From Cryobacterium sp. CG_9.6 (GTDB lineage: Bacteria; Actinomycetota; Actinomycetes; Actinomycetales; Microbacteriaceae): a stretch of DNA of 64,000 bases. Location of the stretch: NCBI RefSeq assembly GCF_029893365.1, contig NZ_JARXUZ010000001.1, positions 744,001 through 808,000 on the forward strand, in the 5' to 3' direction. A program made the position numbers and the translations under genes. Under the pieces are notes generated by a model. That model was not told the DNA's origin, did no database searches, and saw only the letters and a program-made list of their open reading frames with translations. Shown in pieces: positions 34,789 through 44,509 of this stretch (within the stretch, counting starts at the first letter, position 1; every line of letters starts with the position of its first letter).

Positions 34789-35697
34789 TCAGGCGGCCCC
34801 GGCTGTGGACACGGGAAGCAGCACCTCGAATCGGCAGCCGTCGGTGGTGTTGCGCACCGAGACCTGTCCGTGGTGCGCCGCCACAATCCCCTGCACAATC
34901 GCCAGTCCGAGGCCGGCACCGCCGCTGGGGAGGCCGCTCTCACTCGGGGTGCGCGGGCCGCTCGCCCGCCAGCCGGCCTCAAAGACCCGGGCCAGATCGG
35001 CATCCGCTATGCCACCCGCGGTGTCCTGCACCGAGATCGCGGCACGCCCCGCGTCGTAGCGGGTGGCCGAGACCACGATGGGGCTACCCGGTGTGGAGTG
35101 TTGAATCGCGTTCATAACGAGGTTACCCACCACCCGCGACAGCTCGCGGGGATCCGCCACAATGGTCAAACCGCTCTCACCCTCAAAACTCAGGTCGAGC
35201 TGTTTGGCCGCGGCCACGGGAGCCAGCTCGGCCACGGCATCGCTGATCAGGTCGTACAGCGACACGGTCTCCCACGACAGCCGCAGCGCTCCCGCGTGAA
35301 TGCGCGACAGCTCGAACAGGTCGTCGACCATGCCGGTGAGCTGATCCACCTGACCGCGAAGCTGGCGATAGTAGCGCCCCGGGTCAGGGGCCATGCCGTC
35401 CTCGAGCGCCTCCGCCATGGCGCGAATCCCCGCCAGCGGCGTGCGCAAATCATGCGAGATCCACGCCACCAGTTCGCGGCGGCTACCCTCCAGCCGCCCC
35501 TCACCCTCCCGGGCGTCGGCCAGCGCGCGAGCGAGTTCTGCGCGCACCTCGGCCAGAGCAACCGAGTCGGCGGTTTCGTCACGCTCGGTACCTCGAGAGC
35601 GGATGCGGCGAGCCCGCACCATAAGCAGCCCCAGTCCCAGCACCGCGAGTACCGCTGCGCCCAGAAGAGCGGCGTTCACCAGCTCGCCCGGTGTCAT
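34789..35697 (-). CDS. Sensor histidine kinase with one membrane helix
   Basis: A 302-residue kinase. A single membrane helix lies at about residues 6-26 with no outside sensor domain, so the signal is probably sensed at or within the membrane. HisKA motif [20 protein letters not shown] holds the phosphorylated His; [10 protein letters not shown] is the N box, [19 protein letters not shown] the G1/F region and [19 protein letters not shown] the G2 box. It overlaps the response regulator gene by 4 bases (ATGA), so the two form a pair. The frame runs on to 35745 but this is inside the regulator gene. Confidence 0.92.
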   Translation of the reverse strand: MTPGELVNAALLGAAVLAVLGLGLLMVRARRIRSRGTERDETADSVALAEVRAELARALADAREGEGRLEGSRRELVAWISHDLRTPLAGIRAMAEALEDGMAPDPGRYYRQLRGQVDQLTGMVDDLFELSRIHAGALRLSWETVSLYDLISDAVAELAPVAAAKQLDLSFEGESGLTIVADPRELSRVVGNLVMNAIQHSTPGSPIVVSATRYDAGRAAISVQDTAGGIADADLARVFEAGWRASGPRTPSESGLPSGGAGLGLAIVQGIVAAHHGQVSVRNTTDGCRFEVLLPVSTAGAA

Positions 35698-36443
35698 GCG
35701 CCGGGCTCCGCGGTGCCCGGATCGAACCGGTACCCCACGCCCCACACCGTGTTGAGCAGCAGGGGACGAGCCGGATCCACCTCGATTTTTTCGCGCAGTC
35801 GGCGCACGTGCACGGTCACGGTGGAGAGATCACCGAATTCCCACCCCCACACCGACCGCAGCAGGTCTTCGCGGCTGAGCACCTTGCCCGGGCGCCAGAT
35901 GAGGTAGGCGAGCAGATCGAACTCCCGACCCGTGAGCACGAGGGCCGTGCCGCGCAGCCGCACCTCATGCGCCGAGAGATCGAGCGTGAAGTCGCCCGCC
36001 GTCAGCACACCGTCGGGAAACGCCTCCGGTCGGGTGCGCCGCAGCACGGATTGCACCCGCAGCACGAGCTCGCGCGGGGAGAAGGGCTTGGTGAGATAGT
36101 CATCCGCGCCGGCCTCGAGGCCCTCGATGCGGTCCTCCTCCTCGCCAAGCGCGGTGAGCATGATGATGGGGACCGGCCCGGCGGCGCGCAGGCGCCGGCA
36201 CACCTCAACGCCGTCGAGAAGCGGCAGCATCCGATCCAAAATCACCAGATCGGGCCGTTTGACCTCGGCCTGCTGCAGACCACTCGGCCCATCGGATGCC
36301 TGATCAACGTCGAAGTCGGCGGCTTGCAAATACCGGCACACCACTTCGGACACCATCGTGTCGTCATCGATGACGAGAACACGGAGCCCGGCCAGGGCAT
36401 CAGCGGGCGGAGGTCCAAAGTAGTGGGAGGGTGTCACCCTCAC
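35694..36443 (-). CDS. OmpR-family response regulator
   Basis: A 249-residue two-domain regulator. The receiver domain starts at about residue 20 ([15 protein letters not shown]) with the acceptor Asp in [13 protein letters not shown] and the conserved Lys in [10 protein letters not shown]. The C-terminal winged helix ends in [15 protein letters not shown] and [11 protein letters not shown], typical of OmpR/PhoB proteins. The start is a GTG at 36443. It is transcribed away from the GT2-DUF2064-methyltransferase operon across 98 bases, so those genes are plausible targets. Confidence 0.94.
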   Translation of the reverse strand: MRVTPSHYFGPPPADALAGLRVLVIDDDTMVSEVVCRYLQAADFDVDQASDGPSGLQQAEVKRPDLVILDRMLPLLDGVEVCRRLRAAGPVPIIMLTALGEEEDRIEGLEAGADDYLTKPFSPRELVLRVQSVLRRTRPEAFPDGVLTAGDFTLDLSAHEVRLRGTALVLTGREFDLLAYLIWRPGKVLSREDLLRSVWGWEFGDLSTVTVHVRRLREKIEVDPARPLLLNTVWGVGYRFDPGTAEPGA

Positions 36444-36541
36444 AGGATAAGACAGGCAACTGGCAGGGCTGACGCTCGCGCCACCACATCCCGGGTGGTC
36501 CTAACAGGGTTTCACCAGATTTTCCCGCCTACAGTCGATTT

Positions 36542-37210
36542 ATGACTTCGACCCGGGTAGATGTTGTTTTTCCCTGCCTGAACGAGGCGGGTGCGTTGCC
36601 GTGGGTGCTCACCCGGTTGCCGGAGGGCTATCGCGGCATCGTGGTGGACAACGGTTCCACCGACGGATCAGCCGATGTGGCGCGTCAGCATGGCGCTCTT
36701 GTGGTGCACGAGTCCCGTCGCGGGTTCGGGGCGGCCGCGCACGCCGGACTCCTGGCCGCCACGGCCCCCATTGTGGCTTTTTGCGACGCCGATGCGTCGA
36801 TGGATCCGCAGGAACTGCCGCGTCTGGTGGATCCGATCGACGCCGGCACCGACGATCTCCTGCTCGGCCGGCGGCGCCCCACGACCCGCGGATCGTGGCC
36901 CATCCACGCCCAAATAGCAAATACCTATCTTTCTTGGCGACTGCGCCGAATAACACATGTGAACATCCATGACCTCGGCCCCATGCGGGCCGCCCGGCGC
37001 GACGCGCTTCTTTCTCTCGACCTACAGGATCGGCGGAGCGGCTACCCGCTCGAGATGTTTCTCCGTGCCTCCGACGCGGGGTGGCGCATCCGCGAACTCG
37101 ATACGTCCTATGCCCCGCGGGTGGGACGCAGCAAGGTGACCGGCACCGTTCGCGGCACGCTCACCGCCATCGCCGACATGTCCACGCTGTTGCGGGAGAC
37201 CCGCTCATGA
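36542..37210 (+). CDS. Glycosyltransferase family 2
   Basis: A 222-residue compact GT2: VVFPCLNEAGALPWVLTRLP near residue 8, VVDNGSTDGSADVAR near 34, and FCDADASMDPQEL near 80 as the metal site. No membrane helix. Related to polyprenyl-phosphate sugar synthases but shorter. The last 50 residues (YPLEMFLRASDAGWRIRELD) are typical. It overlaps the DUF2064 gene by 4 bases; GT2, DUF2064 and methyltransferase genes form a tightly packed operon. Confidence 0.9.
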   Translation: MTSTRVDVVFPCLNEAGALPWVLTRLPEGYRGIVVDNGSTDGSADVARQHGALVVHESRRGFGAAAHAGLLAATAPIVAFCDADASMDPQELPRLVDPIDAGTDDLLLGRRRPTTRGSWPIHAQIANTYLSWRLRRITHVNIHDLGPMRAARRDALLSLDLQDRRSGYPLEMFLRASDAGWRIRELDTSYAPRVGRSKVTGTVRGTLTAIADMSTLLRETRS

Positions 37211-37914
37211 CCGTTCTCGTCGTGATCGCCAAGGAATGCCTGCCGGGCAAGGTGAAGACCCGCCTGCACCCGCCGCTCACCCTGGAGCAGGCCGCCCTGC
37301 TGGCCGCGGCAAGCCTCGACGACACTCTCGCCGCTGTTGCCAGCCTGCCCGCCACCCGTCGGGTGCTGGCCTTCGACGGCGACGTCCCTCCCGCGGCCGC
37401 CGCGGGCTGGGAGATTCTGCCGCAGGTATCCGGCGGCCTCGACGAGCGCCTTGCCGCCATCTTCGACAGCTTCGACGAGCCCACCGTGCTCATCGGCATG
37501 GACACACCGCAGGTGACCGCCGCGCTCCTCGCCCCGGTCTTCGCCACCGATATCACGAACGTCCACACGGATGCCTGGCTCGGCCTCGCCGATGACGGCG
37601 GCTTCTGGGCGCTGGCCATGAAAAAACCGAATGGCGACCTCATTCGAGGTGTGCCCATGTCCCAGGACGATACGGGCTCGCGTCAACTCGCCAGGCTCAC
37701 GGATGCCGGCCTGCGCGTGGGTCAGTTGGCCCCCCTGATGGACGTGGACACGATCGACGACGCCCACATCGTGGCCGCCGTGGCACCGCATGGGCTTTTT
37801 GCTCAGGCGTTGGCCGAGGCGCTGCACCCCACACCCGCTGGTCGTCACGCCGCCGACCCCGCAGTCGCGGAGAAACTCGACGCGGCGCCCGTCTCGAAGG
37901 AATCTCGCTCGTGA
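37207..37914 (+). CDS. DUF2064 (TIGR04282-type) glycosyltransferase-like protein
   Basis: A 235-residue protein with a nucleotide-diphospho-sugar transferase-like fold: VVIAKECLPGKVKTRLHPPL at the N-terminus (the GxVKTRL pattern is the family hallmark), VLIGMDTPQVT near 95 and WLGLADDGGFWALAMKKP near 122. Family members are often next to GT2 and methyltransferase genes; the reaction is not established. ATGA overlap upstream and GTGA overlap downstream indicate coupled translation. Confidence 0.88.
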   Translation: MTVLVVIAKECLPGKVKTRLHPPLTLEQAALLAAASLDDTLAAVASLPATRRVLAFDGDVPPAAAAGWEILPQVSGGLDERLAAIFDSFDEPTVLIGMDTPQVTAALLAPVFATDITNVHTDAWLGLADDGGFWALAMKKPNGDLIRGVPMSQDDTGSRQLARLTDAGLRVGQLAPLMDVDTIDDAHIVAAVAPHGLFAQALAEALHPTPAGRHAADPAVAEKLDAAPVSKESRS

Positions 37915-38615
37915 CCCTCACCTCTGCGCGCCGCTACGGCACGTCCGCTCCCGCCGACGCCACCTTCGGGGCCGGCGGCGCCGAACCCTACGCCGAGGCT
38001 CTGCGCGGCACCTCCAACGTGCTGTACCTGCACGGGGTGCGCTCGCCGGAAGGCTCCGGGGCATCCGCTATGAATGCTGCCCGCTGGAGCGCCGACGCCG
38101 ACGCCACAGACATTTCGCTGATCGTGGCTGCCGCATCACCAGTGCTGGACATTGGCTGTGGCCCCGGCCGGATGGTGCGTGCGGCCATGGACCTTGGGCT
38201 CTCCGCCGTGGGCGTCGACGTGTCTGCGACAGCCGTGCGCATTGCGCTCGACGCCGGACTCACCGTGCTGGAACGATCCGTCTTTGACACGATCCCCCTC
38301 GAAGGAACCTGGCAAACCCTGCTGCTCGTGGACGGCAATATCGGTATCGGGGGCGACCCGCGCGCGATGATGGGCCGGTGCGCCGTGCTTCTGGCCCCGG
38401 GCGGCGTTGTCATCGTGGAGGTGAGCGGCGACCCGGATCACGAACTCCGATACGAGGGCACGCTCGAAGACGCCGAGGGGCGGCGGAGCGCGGCGTTCCC
38501 CTGGGCCGAAATCGGCACGCGGGCGCTGCGCCGGCACGCCGAGACGGCCGGTCTGCGGCTGGCTCAGGAGTGGCGAATCTCCGGCCGCTCGTTTGTGCGC
38601 TTCGTTCGCGAGTAG
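37911..38615 (+). CDS. Class I SAM-dependent methyltransferase
   Basis: A 234-residue methyltransferase with VLDIGCGPGRMVRAAMDLG (SAM-binding motif I, near residue 80), VGVDVSATAVRIA (motif II) and TLLLVDGNIGIGGDP (motif III/IV). The start is a GTG inside the DUF2064 stop. Substrate unknown; context suggests a glycan or lipid-linked intermediate. Its 3' end overlaps the convergent membrane-protein gene by 52 bases, in which the C-terminus codes for FVRFVRE. Confidence 0.9.
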   Translation: MTLTSARRYGTSAPADATFGAGGAEPYAEALRGTSNVLYLHGVRSPEGSGASAMNAARWSADADATDISLIVAAASPVLDIGCGPGRMVRAAMDLGLSAVGVDVSATAVRIALDAGLTVLERSVFDTIPLEGTWQTLLLVDGNIGIGGDPRAMMGRCAVLLAPGGVVIVEVSGDPDHELRYEGTLEDAEGRRSAAFPWAEIGTRALRRHAETAGLRLAQEWRISGRSFVRFVRE

Positions 38616-39076
38616 AACCACGCCGCCAGCCCCGCGGCGATGATGACCAGCACGAGCCAGAAGATCGCTAGGTTGAGCCCGTAATTCAGTGGCAGGACCG
38701 TGGGGTTGTCGGGCTTATAGTTCAGGGCCACCATGGCGGGCACCACGATGAGTGACATGATCGAGCCCACCACGATGAAGCCCTGCACCACCATGATCAC
38801 CGTGCCGCCCACACGCTGACCAGCGCGGCGGAGCAGCACACCCGCCATGAACACGATCGGCGCCAGAATGGCGTCGTGCAGAATAATGGCGGCGACGATC
38901 CAGAGCGCCACGCCCGAAATGCGGTTCACCCGCACGGTGTCGAAAAGTACGTAGCAGCCCCAGGCCAGCAGGCCCACGCCCAGCACAATCAAGCCCAGGC
39001 GGATGCCGCGTATCGCCCGCGTCTCGGCGGCCTCAGTGTGTACCGTGCCCGGTCGGGTGTTGAGCTGGTCACTCAT
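38564..39076 (-). CDS. Membrane protein, four helices, unknown function
   Basis: A 170-residue protein with four hydrophobic segments (about 26-46, 55-75, 86-110, 134-158) and a basic C-terminus (YSRTKRTNERPEIRHS). I do not recognise a family. It overlaps the upstream molybdopterin oxidoreductase gene by 4 bases (ATGA), so it is translated with it and may be an accessory subunit. The last 52 bases are shared, antisense, with the methyltransferase gene. Confidence 0.8.
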   Translation of the reverse strand: MSDQLNTRPGTVHTEAAETRAIRGIRLGLIVLGVGLLAWGCYVLFDTVRVNRISGVALWIVAAIILHDAILAPIVFMAGVLLRRAGQRVGGTVIMVVQGFIVVGSIMSLIVVPAMVALNYKPDNPTVLPLNYGLNLAIFWLVLVIIAAGLAAWFYSRTKRTNERPEIRHS

Positions 39077-40338
39077 GCGTCAATCGCCTCAATTCGGCTC
39101 AGCCATTTGGTTTGCAGCACGCCGGGACGACCCGGGGCGATCATGCGGGCCGGGTAGCCGTGCTCGAGGTCGAGCGTCTCCCCGTTCAGTTCCAGCGCCA
39201 CGAGCGTCAGCGGGTCACGGACGTATTCGTGACCCATCTGGGTTTTGCTGAAGCTGCCACGCTCTTCGAGGCTGATCAGGCGAAACGATGTGCCGGCATC
39301 CGCTTGGACAGCGTCGGCGAGGTCTCGCAGGCGCACACCACGCCAGGTGGCCATCTGACTCCAACCCTCCACGCACGCGATGGGCAGGCGCACCTCGGTC
39401 TGTTCCATGGCGAGCAGTTGGGGCCGGGTGAAGGTGCGCTCGGTTCCCGCGTACACGACGGTGAGGGCCCAGCCGGCGTTCTGGGCGGCATCCGCTACCT
39501 TGGCCTGCGCGGAGGTGCGGTTCACGGGGACGCCCTGCTGGCCGACGCCCTTCTTGCGCGCGCCGAACACATTGGTGGCGTCGAGGGGGGCAAACGTTTG
39601 GCCGGCTGTGAGGCCCACCACCGCGGTGACGCTCACGGCCACCGTGGTGAGGAAGCCGCGGCGACTGACGCGGCTGGTGGGGACGGGGGTGGCGTCAATG
39701 TAGTCGAGGAGGCGTCCGGTGATGCCGCCGGGGCGCGTGGTGCCCCAGAGGCGCACCTCTTCGAGGTTTTGCGAGCGATCGGGGTGCGCGGCCTCGGCGA
39801 GGTGTTCGGGTTCGTTGCCGTCGGGATCCTTGCGCCAATACCGGGTGATGAGCCGGAGTTTGACGCCGATGTGGATGATGAGCAGGCCGATGAGCACCCA
39901 GCTGAGCGCGAAGTGCACCTGGCGGAACGGAAACGGCCACGGGTACCACTGGTAGGTGTTGACGAGGCCGATGACGATTTGCACGAGGGAAATGCCCACG
40001 AACAGGGCGATGGAGGCGCGCTCCAGAAAGTTGACGAAGGATGTCACCGGGGGCCACGAGAAGAGCGCGGGGAAGACGATATAGAGCTTGGCGAGCAGCA
40101 GCGGAAAACAGGCGATGCCGGCGATGATGTGCGTGCCCTGAGTGAATTGGTAGAGGTAGGCGGGGCGCGTGGCGAACGTCATGCCGGGCAGCGGGTTTTG
40201 CAGAAAGTGACTGTAGAGGCCGGTGCCGAAGCAGATCAGGAAGGCGGCGCCGAGGAGCCGGCCGATGACCGTCGCCATTCGGGGGTTGCGCACCGGCGAT
40301 GCCAACGCTCGCTGGGCCTCGTACATTAGTCGCCGCAT
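39073..40338 (-). CDS. Molybdopterin-dependent oxidoreductase with N-terminal cytochrome-b-like membrane domain
   Basis: A 421-residue protein of two parts. Residues 1-~175 have four or five helices with His residues (GLYSHFL, QGTHIIAGI, QVHFALSW, LIIHIGVKL) that could bind heme as in b561-type proteins. A further helix near 230 (RRGFLTTVAVSVTAVVGL, twin-Arg-like after RVSRR) precedes a sulfite-oxidase/YedY-type domain: IACVEGWSQMATWRGVRLRD with Cys322 as the likely molybdenum ligand, and FSKTQMGHEYVRDPLTLVAL with HGYPARMIAPGRPGV at the end. The active site should lie outside the membrane. Substrate unknown; methionine sulfoxide repair or nitrate/sulfite chemistry are family options. The ATG at 40338 is chosen over the GTG at 40356 without strong evidence. 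Confidence 0.87.
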   Translation of the reverse strand: MRRLMYEAQRALASPVRNPRMATVIGRLLGAAFLICFGTGLYSHFLQNPLPGMTFATRPAYLYQFTQGTHIIAGIACFPLLLAKLYIVFPALFSWPPVTSFVNFLERASIALFVGISLVQIVIGLVNTYQWYPWPFPFRQVHFALSWVLIGLLIIHIGVKLRLITRYWRKDPDGNEPEHLAEAAHPDRSQNLEEVRLWGTTRPGGITGRLLDYIDATPVPTSRVSRRGFLTTVAVSVTAVVGLTAGQTFAPLDATNVFGARKKGVGQQGVPVNRTSAQAKVADAAQNAGWALTVVYAGTERTFTRPQLLAMEQTEVRLPIACVEGWSQMATWRGVRLRDLADAVQADAGTSFRLISLEERGSFSKTQMGHEYVRDPLTLVALELNGETLDLEHGYPARMIAPGRPGVLQTKWLSRIEAIDA

Positions 40339-40458
40339 GTATCCAGTCCACACCACGTTGGCGGGCGGAACGGGAGCAAAATATTACGGTTAGGTGACGT
40401 GGTGCCTGCCGTGCGTCCGGTGTAGCCGGTTGTCGCCAGAGTCGGGGAGGATGAGAGG

Positions 40459-41898
40459 GTGCGAATTGTTCTGGTCTCGGTGCTTCTGCTGCTGAGCACT
40501 GCCCTCACCGGGTACACCGTTTTCACCTACGACAACTTTCGGCCCGGCCCGGATTCGACGGCGCTCCTCGTGTGTACCGGCCTGTTATGGCTGCTGTTTG
40601 CGCTGGCGCTGCTGGCACTGCGCGGGGTGAGCGGGCGCGCGGTTGTGGTGCTGGTACTTGTGGGGTCGGTGGCTCTCGGCGGTGCCGCCCTGGCCGGGCC
40701 ACCGAACACCAGCACCGACTCCGCCCGGTATGCGTGGGATGGCATCGTGCAGAACGCCGGCATCTCGCCCTACGCCTACCCGCCCACGGACGATCGGCTG
40801 GATTCCCTGCGGGTGGAGTGGCTGTTCCCCGCGCCGGTGATCACCGCGGGCGGCGACGCCGTGTGCCCGGGTGAGCGCATTCATCGTGCGTACAAGGACC
40901 AGTCGGGCGAACTGCTCTGCTCGGCGCTTAACCGCTCCGATGTTCCCACGATCTATCCGCCGGCGAGCGAGATTTTCTTCGCCGGTGTGCGGGCGATCAC
41001 CGGACCCGGCCCGCAGTACTGGCCGCTGCAGCTCGCGGGGTTGCTACTGAGCGTGGGTACCACGGTGATGCTCCTGGTCGGGATGACGCGCCGGGGCATC
41101 GACCTGCGCTGGGCGGCCATCTGGGCGTGGTGTCCGCTCGTGGCGACAGAAGCCGTCAACAACTCGCACGTGGATATGCTCGGCGTGGTGTTCACGCTCG
41201 CTGCCGTGTTTCTCGTCAGTGCCGGGCAGCACTGGCGGGGCGGAATCATGCTCGGAATCGCCATCGCCACCAAGCTCATCCCGGTGATCGCCGCCCCCGC
41301 CATGCTCCGCCACCGCGGCTGGAAGGTGATCGTGGCGTCGATCGTCACCTTCGCGCTGCTCTATGTGCCGTACGTTCTGGCCACCGGGATCGGTGTGCTC
41401 GGCTACCTACCCGGCTATCTCAGCGAGGAGGGGTACCAGGACGGCTCACGTTTTGCCCTGATCTCGCTGTTCGCCCCGGGTGGGGCCGCGATTGTGGTGG
41501 CCGGTGTGCTGCTCGTCGGGATCGCGCTGATCGTGTTCTTCACGACTAATCAGGCGGAGCCCTGGGTGGGCCAGCTGGTGATGATTGGGAGCACGCTGCT
41601 CATCGTGAGTCCGCGCTATCCCTGGTACGCGCTGCTGCTGCTGCCGTTCATTGCTCTCAGCGGGCGGTGGGAGTGGCTCATGGTGCCGCTCGCGCTCAGT
41701 TTGCGCCTGCTCGAGCCGTCACTTGTGGTGACCCAGACCGCGATGGCGCTCGCCGCGATCGTGATCGTGCTGGTGTCGCTGCGCCGCGCGGGCCCCGGAG
41801 CCACCGGGCGGTTACTGCGTGCGCCCGGGGCCTGGCTCGGCCGCCGCCGCGCTGGAGCGCGACCCGGCGGCGGCCCTCAGGAGCCCACGCGGCACTAG
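40459..41898 (+). CDS. GT87-type (DUF2029) polyprenyl-phosphate mannosyltransferase-like membrane protein
   Basis: A 479-residue protein with about twelve membrane segments and a large first outside loop (residues 75-180) that holds STDSARYAWDGIVQNAGISP and IYPPASEIFF; the D-x-x-R-Y-x-W-D pattern is typical of actinobacterial GT-C enzymes of the GT87/alpha-mannopyranosyltransferase group, which take mannose from polyprenyl phosphate outside the membrane. VNNSHVDMLGVVF and AIATKLIPVIAAP are further family patches. Start: GTG with GGGGAGGATGAGAGG before it. It converges on the GT39-like gene, and the 0.9 kb between them is repeat family C. Confidence 0.87.
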   Translation: MRIVLVSVLLLLSTALTGYTVFTYDNFRPGPDSTALLVCTGLLWLLFALALLALRGVSGRAVVVLVLVGSVALGGAALAGPPNTSTDSARYAWDGIVQNAGISPYAYPPTDDRLDSLRVEWLFPAPVITAGGDAVCPGERIHRAYKDQSGELLCSALNRSDVPTIYPPASEIFFAGVRAITGPGPQYWPLQLAGLLLSVGTTVMLLVGMTRRGIDLRWAAIWAWCPLVATEAVNNSHVDMLGVVFTLAAVFLVSAGQHWRGGIMLGIAIATKLIPVIAAPAMLRHRGWKVIVASIVTFALLYVPYVLATGIGVLGYLPGYLSEEGYQDGSRFALISLFAPGGAAIVVAGVLLVGIALIVFFTTNQAEPWVGQLVMIGSTLLIVSPRYPWYALLLLPFIALSGRWEWLMVPLALSLRLLEPSLVVTQTAMALAAIVIVLVSLRRAGPGATGRLLRAPGAWLGRRRAGARPGGGPQEPTRH

Positions 41899-42795
41899 TG
41901 TGCGTGGCGGGCACTCCCTGTGATGAGTGCCGTGCGGCGGCTCCGCGCGTTCCGTCCGCGAGTGCGCCCTCGCGGCACTCGTTTGCGTGGCTGGCACTCC
42001 CTGTGATGAGTGCCGCGCGGCTAAACGCGTGCCGCGCGGCTAAACGCGTGCCGTGTGGCTAAACGCGTGCCGTGTGGCGGCTCCGCGCGTTCCGTCCGAG
42101 AGTGCGCCCTCGCGGCACTCGTTTGCGTGGCTGGCACTCCCTGTGATGAGTGCCGCGCCGTCAAACGCGTGCCGCGCGGCGGTTCCGCCTACTCCCGCCG
42201 CGAGTGCGCCGTCGCGGCATGAGTTTTGCTTTGCGGGCACTCCCTGTAACGAGTGCCGCGCTGCCAAACGAGTGCCGTGACCGTCGCTGCGGTGGGGCTG
42301 CACGCACTCCCGCCGTGGGTCTTTCCTCGCGGCACTGGTTTGCTTGGCGGGCACTCGATGTAACGAGTGCCAGTCAGCGAAACGAGTGCCGCGACCGCCG
42401 CCGCGCTTGTGCTGCGCGCGCTCTGGCCGCGGGTGCCCCCCTCATAGCCCTGGTTTGCGTGGTCGGCACTCAGTGTGATGCGTGCCGCGCAGCCAAACGA
42501 GTGCCAGCCAGCTCAACGAGTGCTGCGCAGCGTGACGCGTGCCGCGACCGCCGCCGCGCTTGTGCTGCGCGCGCTCCGGCTGCGGGTGCCCCTCGCGGCA
42601 CTGGTTTGCTTGGCGGGCACTCGATGTCACGAGTGCCAGTCAGCGAAACGAGTGCCGTGACCCCGCCGCACTGGGGCTCCGCGCAGTCCCGCCGTGAGTG
42701 CGTCCTCGCGGCACTAGTTTGTCTGGCGGGCACTGTGTGTGATGCGTGCCGCGCAGCGAAACGCGTGCCGCGACCGCAGTGCAGTGTCCGGTTCG
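41899..42795. repeat. Repeat family C array (seven to eight nested-hairpin units)
   Basis: The 910-base gap between the convergent GT87 and GT39 genes has no gene. Units start with CGCGGCACTSGTTTGC at about 41973, 42113, 42214, 42330, 42447, 42596 and 42709 (steps 101-149), with a partial unit at 41905. Each holds an inner hairpin GGCACTC-loop-GAGTGCC and ends with AAACGMGTGCCGCG, the inverse of its beginning, so the whole unit folds as a nested cruciform. GCGCGCTCYGGCYGCGGGTG-type spacers are also shared. Confidence 0.85.
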
Positions 42796-42808
42796 TGCCC
42801 CGACGGGG

Positions 42809-44389
42809 TTAGCGCACGTAGCGGAGCACGTTGACGCCGGTCAGGTTCCATTCCTCATCCACGTGCAGGCCCAGCACGGCAAGTTTGGCCGTGATGCTCG
42901 GACGCCAGTCCTGTCTGTCGCTCGTCACGAGCCACACCTCGTCCTTGTCCGCGATGCGGTCGGTCACCTCGGCCAGCGGAGACTGCGTCTCCCACAGCGT
43001 GCCCGCCTCGGCCGCCGCGGTCTTGAGCTTCACGTCGACGAGCCCAGCGAACGCATCCGGGTAGGAGAGCGCAATGATGCGTGTGGTTGCCGCCGGATGC
43101 TGCCGCACGGGTCCATAAATGATGGCGCCACTTAGAGGATGGGCCGCGCGCTCGGTGGCTACCAGTGTGGAGACCTCGCTCCACGATGAGTTTTGCTTGG
43201 CTTCGGGCATCCGCTGGGCCACGTATTGCGGGGCGGCGAGAGCCACGAGGGCCGCCATTGCGGCGACCTGCAGCCCGGTGCGGCGCAGGGCGGCGAGGGC
43301 CACGCCCATGAGCAGAGCCACGGCGGGGGCGCTGAACGTCAGGTAGCGCGGCGAGTAGAGCGGGGAGAGCACAAGGGAAGCGACGATGAGTCCCACGGTC
43401 GGAACGACGATCCATGGCACGGTAATCGCGAGCAGGCTCGGCGTCGACCCCGTGCCGCGTCCGCGATTGTGCCGACCCGAACGCACGAGCAGGGCGACGC
43501 CAGCGAGCATGAGCGCCCAGCCGGCCACAGCGAACAGGGGGTTGAGCGCAAACCACTGCCATACGACCACGTCGGGGATCGTTTGGGCGGCTATCGGGGG
43601 AATCCAGCTCACCTGTTTGCTCTGGGAAGACACGGTGAGCGCGAACGGCATGAGTAGCAGTGCTGAGGCAGCGGATGCCCCGAGCCAACCCAGTAGGCCA
43701 GCGGTCGCCGTTCGGCGCCTCCGTTCGGTGCCGCCGGAGCGGCGCTGGGCGAGCCAGGTCCATGCCGCGGTTACGCCGTGCGCTCCCACGAGAAGTGCGA
43801 GGTAGAGGAAGACTCCGGTGCTTGCGACAGCGAGCGTTCCGTATAGAACCCACCAGCGCACCTGGACGGTGCGGGCCGCGCCGTTGCGGCGCCAGGCGGC
43901 GAGAAAAACGAGGGTCAGGAGCACGGCGAGCATCGTGCCGAGCGCGAACGAGCGACCTTCGGCGCCGGCCCACGTCACACGGGGGAGCACGCTGAACGCA
44001 AGTCCTGCAAGAATCGCCGTGCGGCGAGAGGCGAGGGAACTCGCGAGCCACACCGTGAGCGCGGCGGCGGCACCGATCGCGAGTGCGGACGGGAGCCGCA
44101 GCGTGAACGGGGAGTAGGGCACAAGGTCGAACCACAGGTGCATACCTGCGTAATACAGACCGTGCACGAGGTCAACGCTGCCGAGCATGCGGGCCAGATC
44201 CGGCCAGCTGCGCGCCGTGGACGTGATTGTGGCCGCCTCATCAAACCAGATGGAGGGAACCCAGGAGAACATAACGGAGAGGAGCAACGCGATGGCGCCC
44301 ACGACTGCGGCGTCCCGCATGCGTGTGCCCCCAAATCGCCGAGGGGTCGACACGTATGGAGGCCGGGTGGTCTCGCGCAGTGCCGTCAT
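42809..44389 (-). CDS. GT39-like glycosyltransferase (membrane, GT-C)
   Basis: A 526-residue protein with about eleven membrane segments. The first outside loop has the acidic pair SIWFDEAATITSTARSW near residue 47, the catalytic DE position of GT39/PMT-type enzymes, followed by GLYYAGMHLWFDL. ASRRTAILAGLAFSVLPRV and YSPRYLTFSAPAVALLMG are typical family helices. The C-terminal ~120 residues are outside or soluble. It should transfer a sugar from polyprenyl phosphate to a glycan or protein. Transcribed towards family C repeats; its upstream side is the family B array. Confidence 0.86.
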   Translation of the reverse strand: MTALRETTRPPYVSTPRRFGGTRMRDAAVVGAIALLLSVMFSWVPSIWFDEAATITSTARSWPDLARMLGSVDLVHGLYYAGMHLWFDLVPYSPFTLRLPSALAIGAAAALTVWLASSLASRRTAILAGLAFSVLPRVTWAGAEGRSFALGTMLAVLLTLVFLAAWRRNGAARTVQVRWWVLYGTLAVASTGVFLYLALLVGAHGVTAAWTWLAQRRSGGTERRRRTATAGLLGWLGASAASALLLMPFALTVSSQSKQVSWIPPIAAQTIPDVVVWQWFALNPLFAVAGWALMLAGVALLVRSGRHNRGRGTGSTPSLLAITVPWIVVPTVGLIVASLVLSPLYSPRYLTFSAPAVALLMGVALAALRRTGLQVAAMAALVALAAPQYVAQRMPEAKQNSSWSEVSTLVATERAAHPLSGAIIYGPVRQHPAATTRIIALSYPDAFAGLVDVKLKTAAAEAGTLWETQSPLAEVTDRIADKDEVWLVTSDRQDWRPSITAKLAVLGLHVDEEWNLTGVNVLRYVR

Positions 44390-44509
44390 GGTTGCTGTCC
44401 TTTGGGGTTCGGAGGTTTTTGGGGCGTGCTCACCACGAGAATAACCCGGTGTTCCTGATATGTCGCCGGTATGGGGTCCCTTGGCGCCTGCTGTGGGGGC
44501 CTGCCGGTT

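Noticed and set aside
41899..42812. Frames within the family C repeats (for example 220 residues from 42150)
   Set aside because: Repeats translated in frame; Cys/Arg/Ala-rich with no family pattern.
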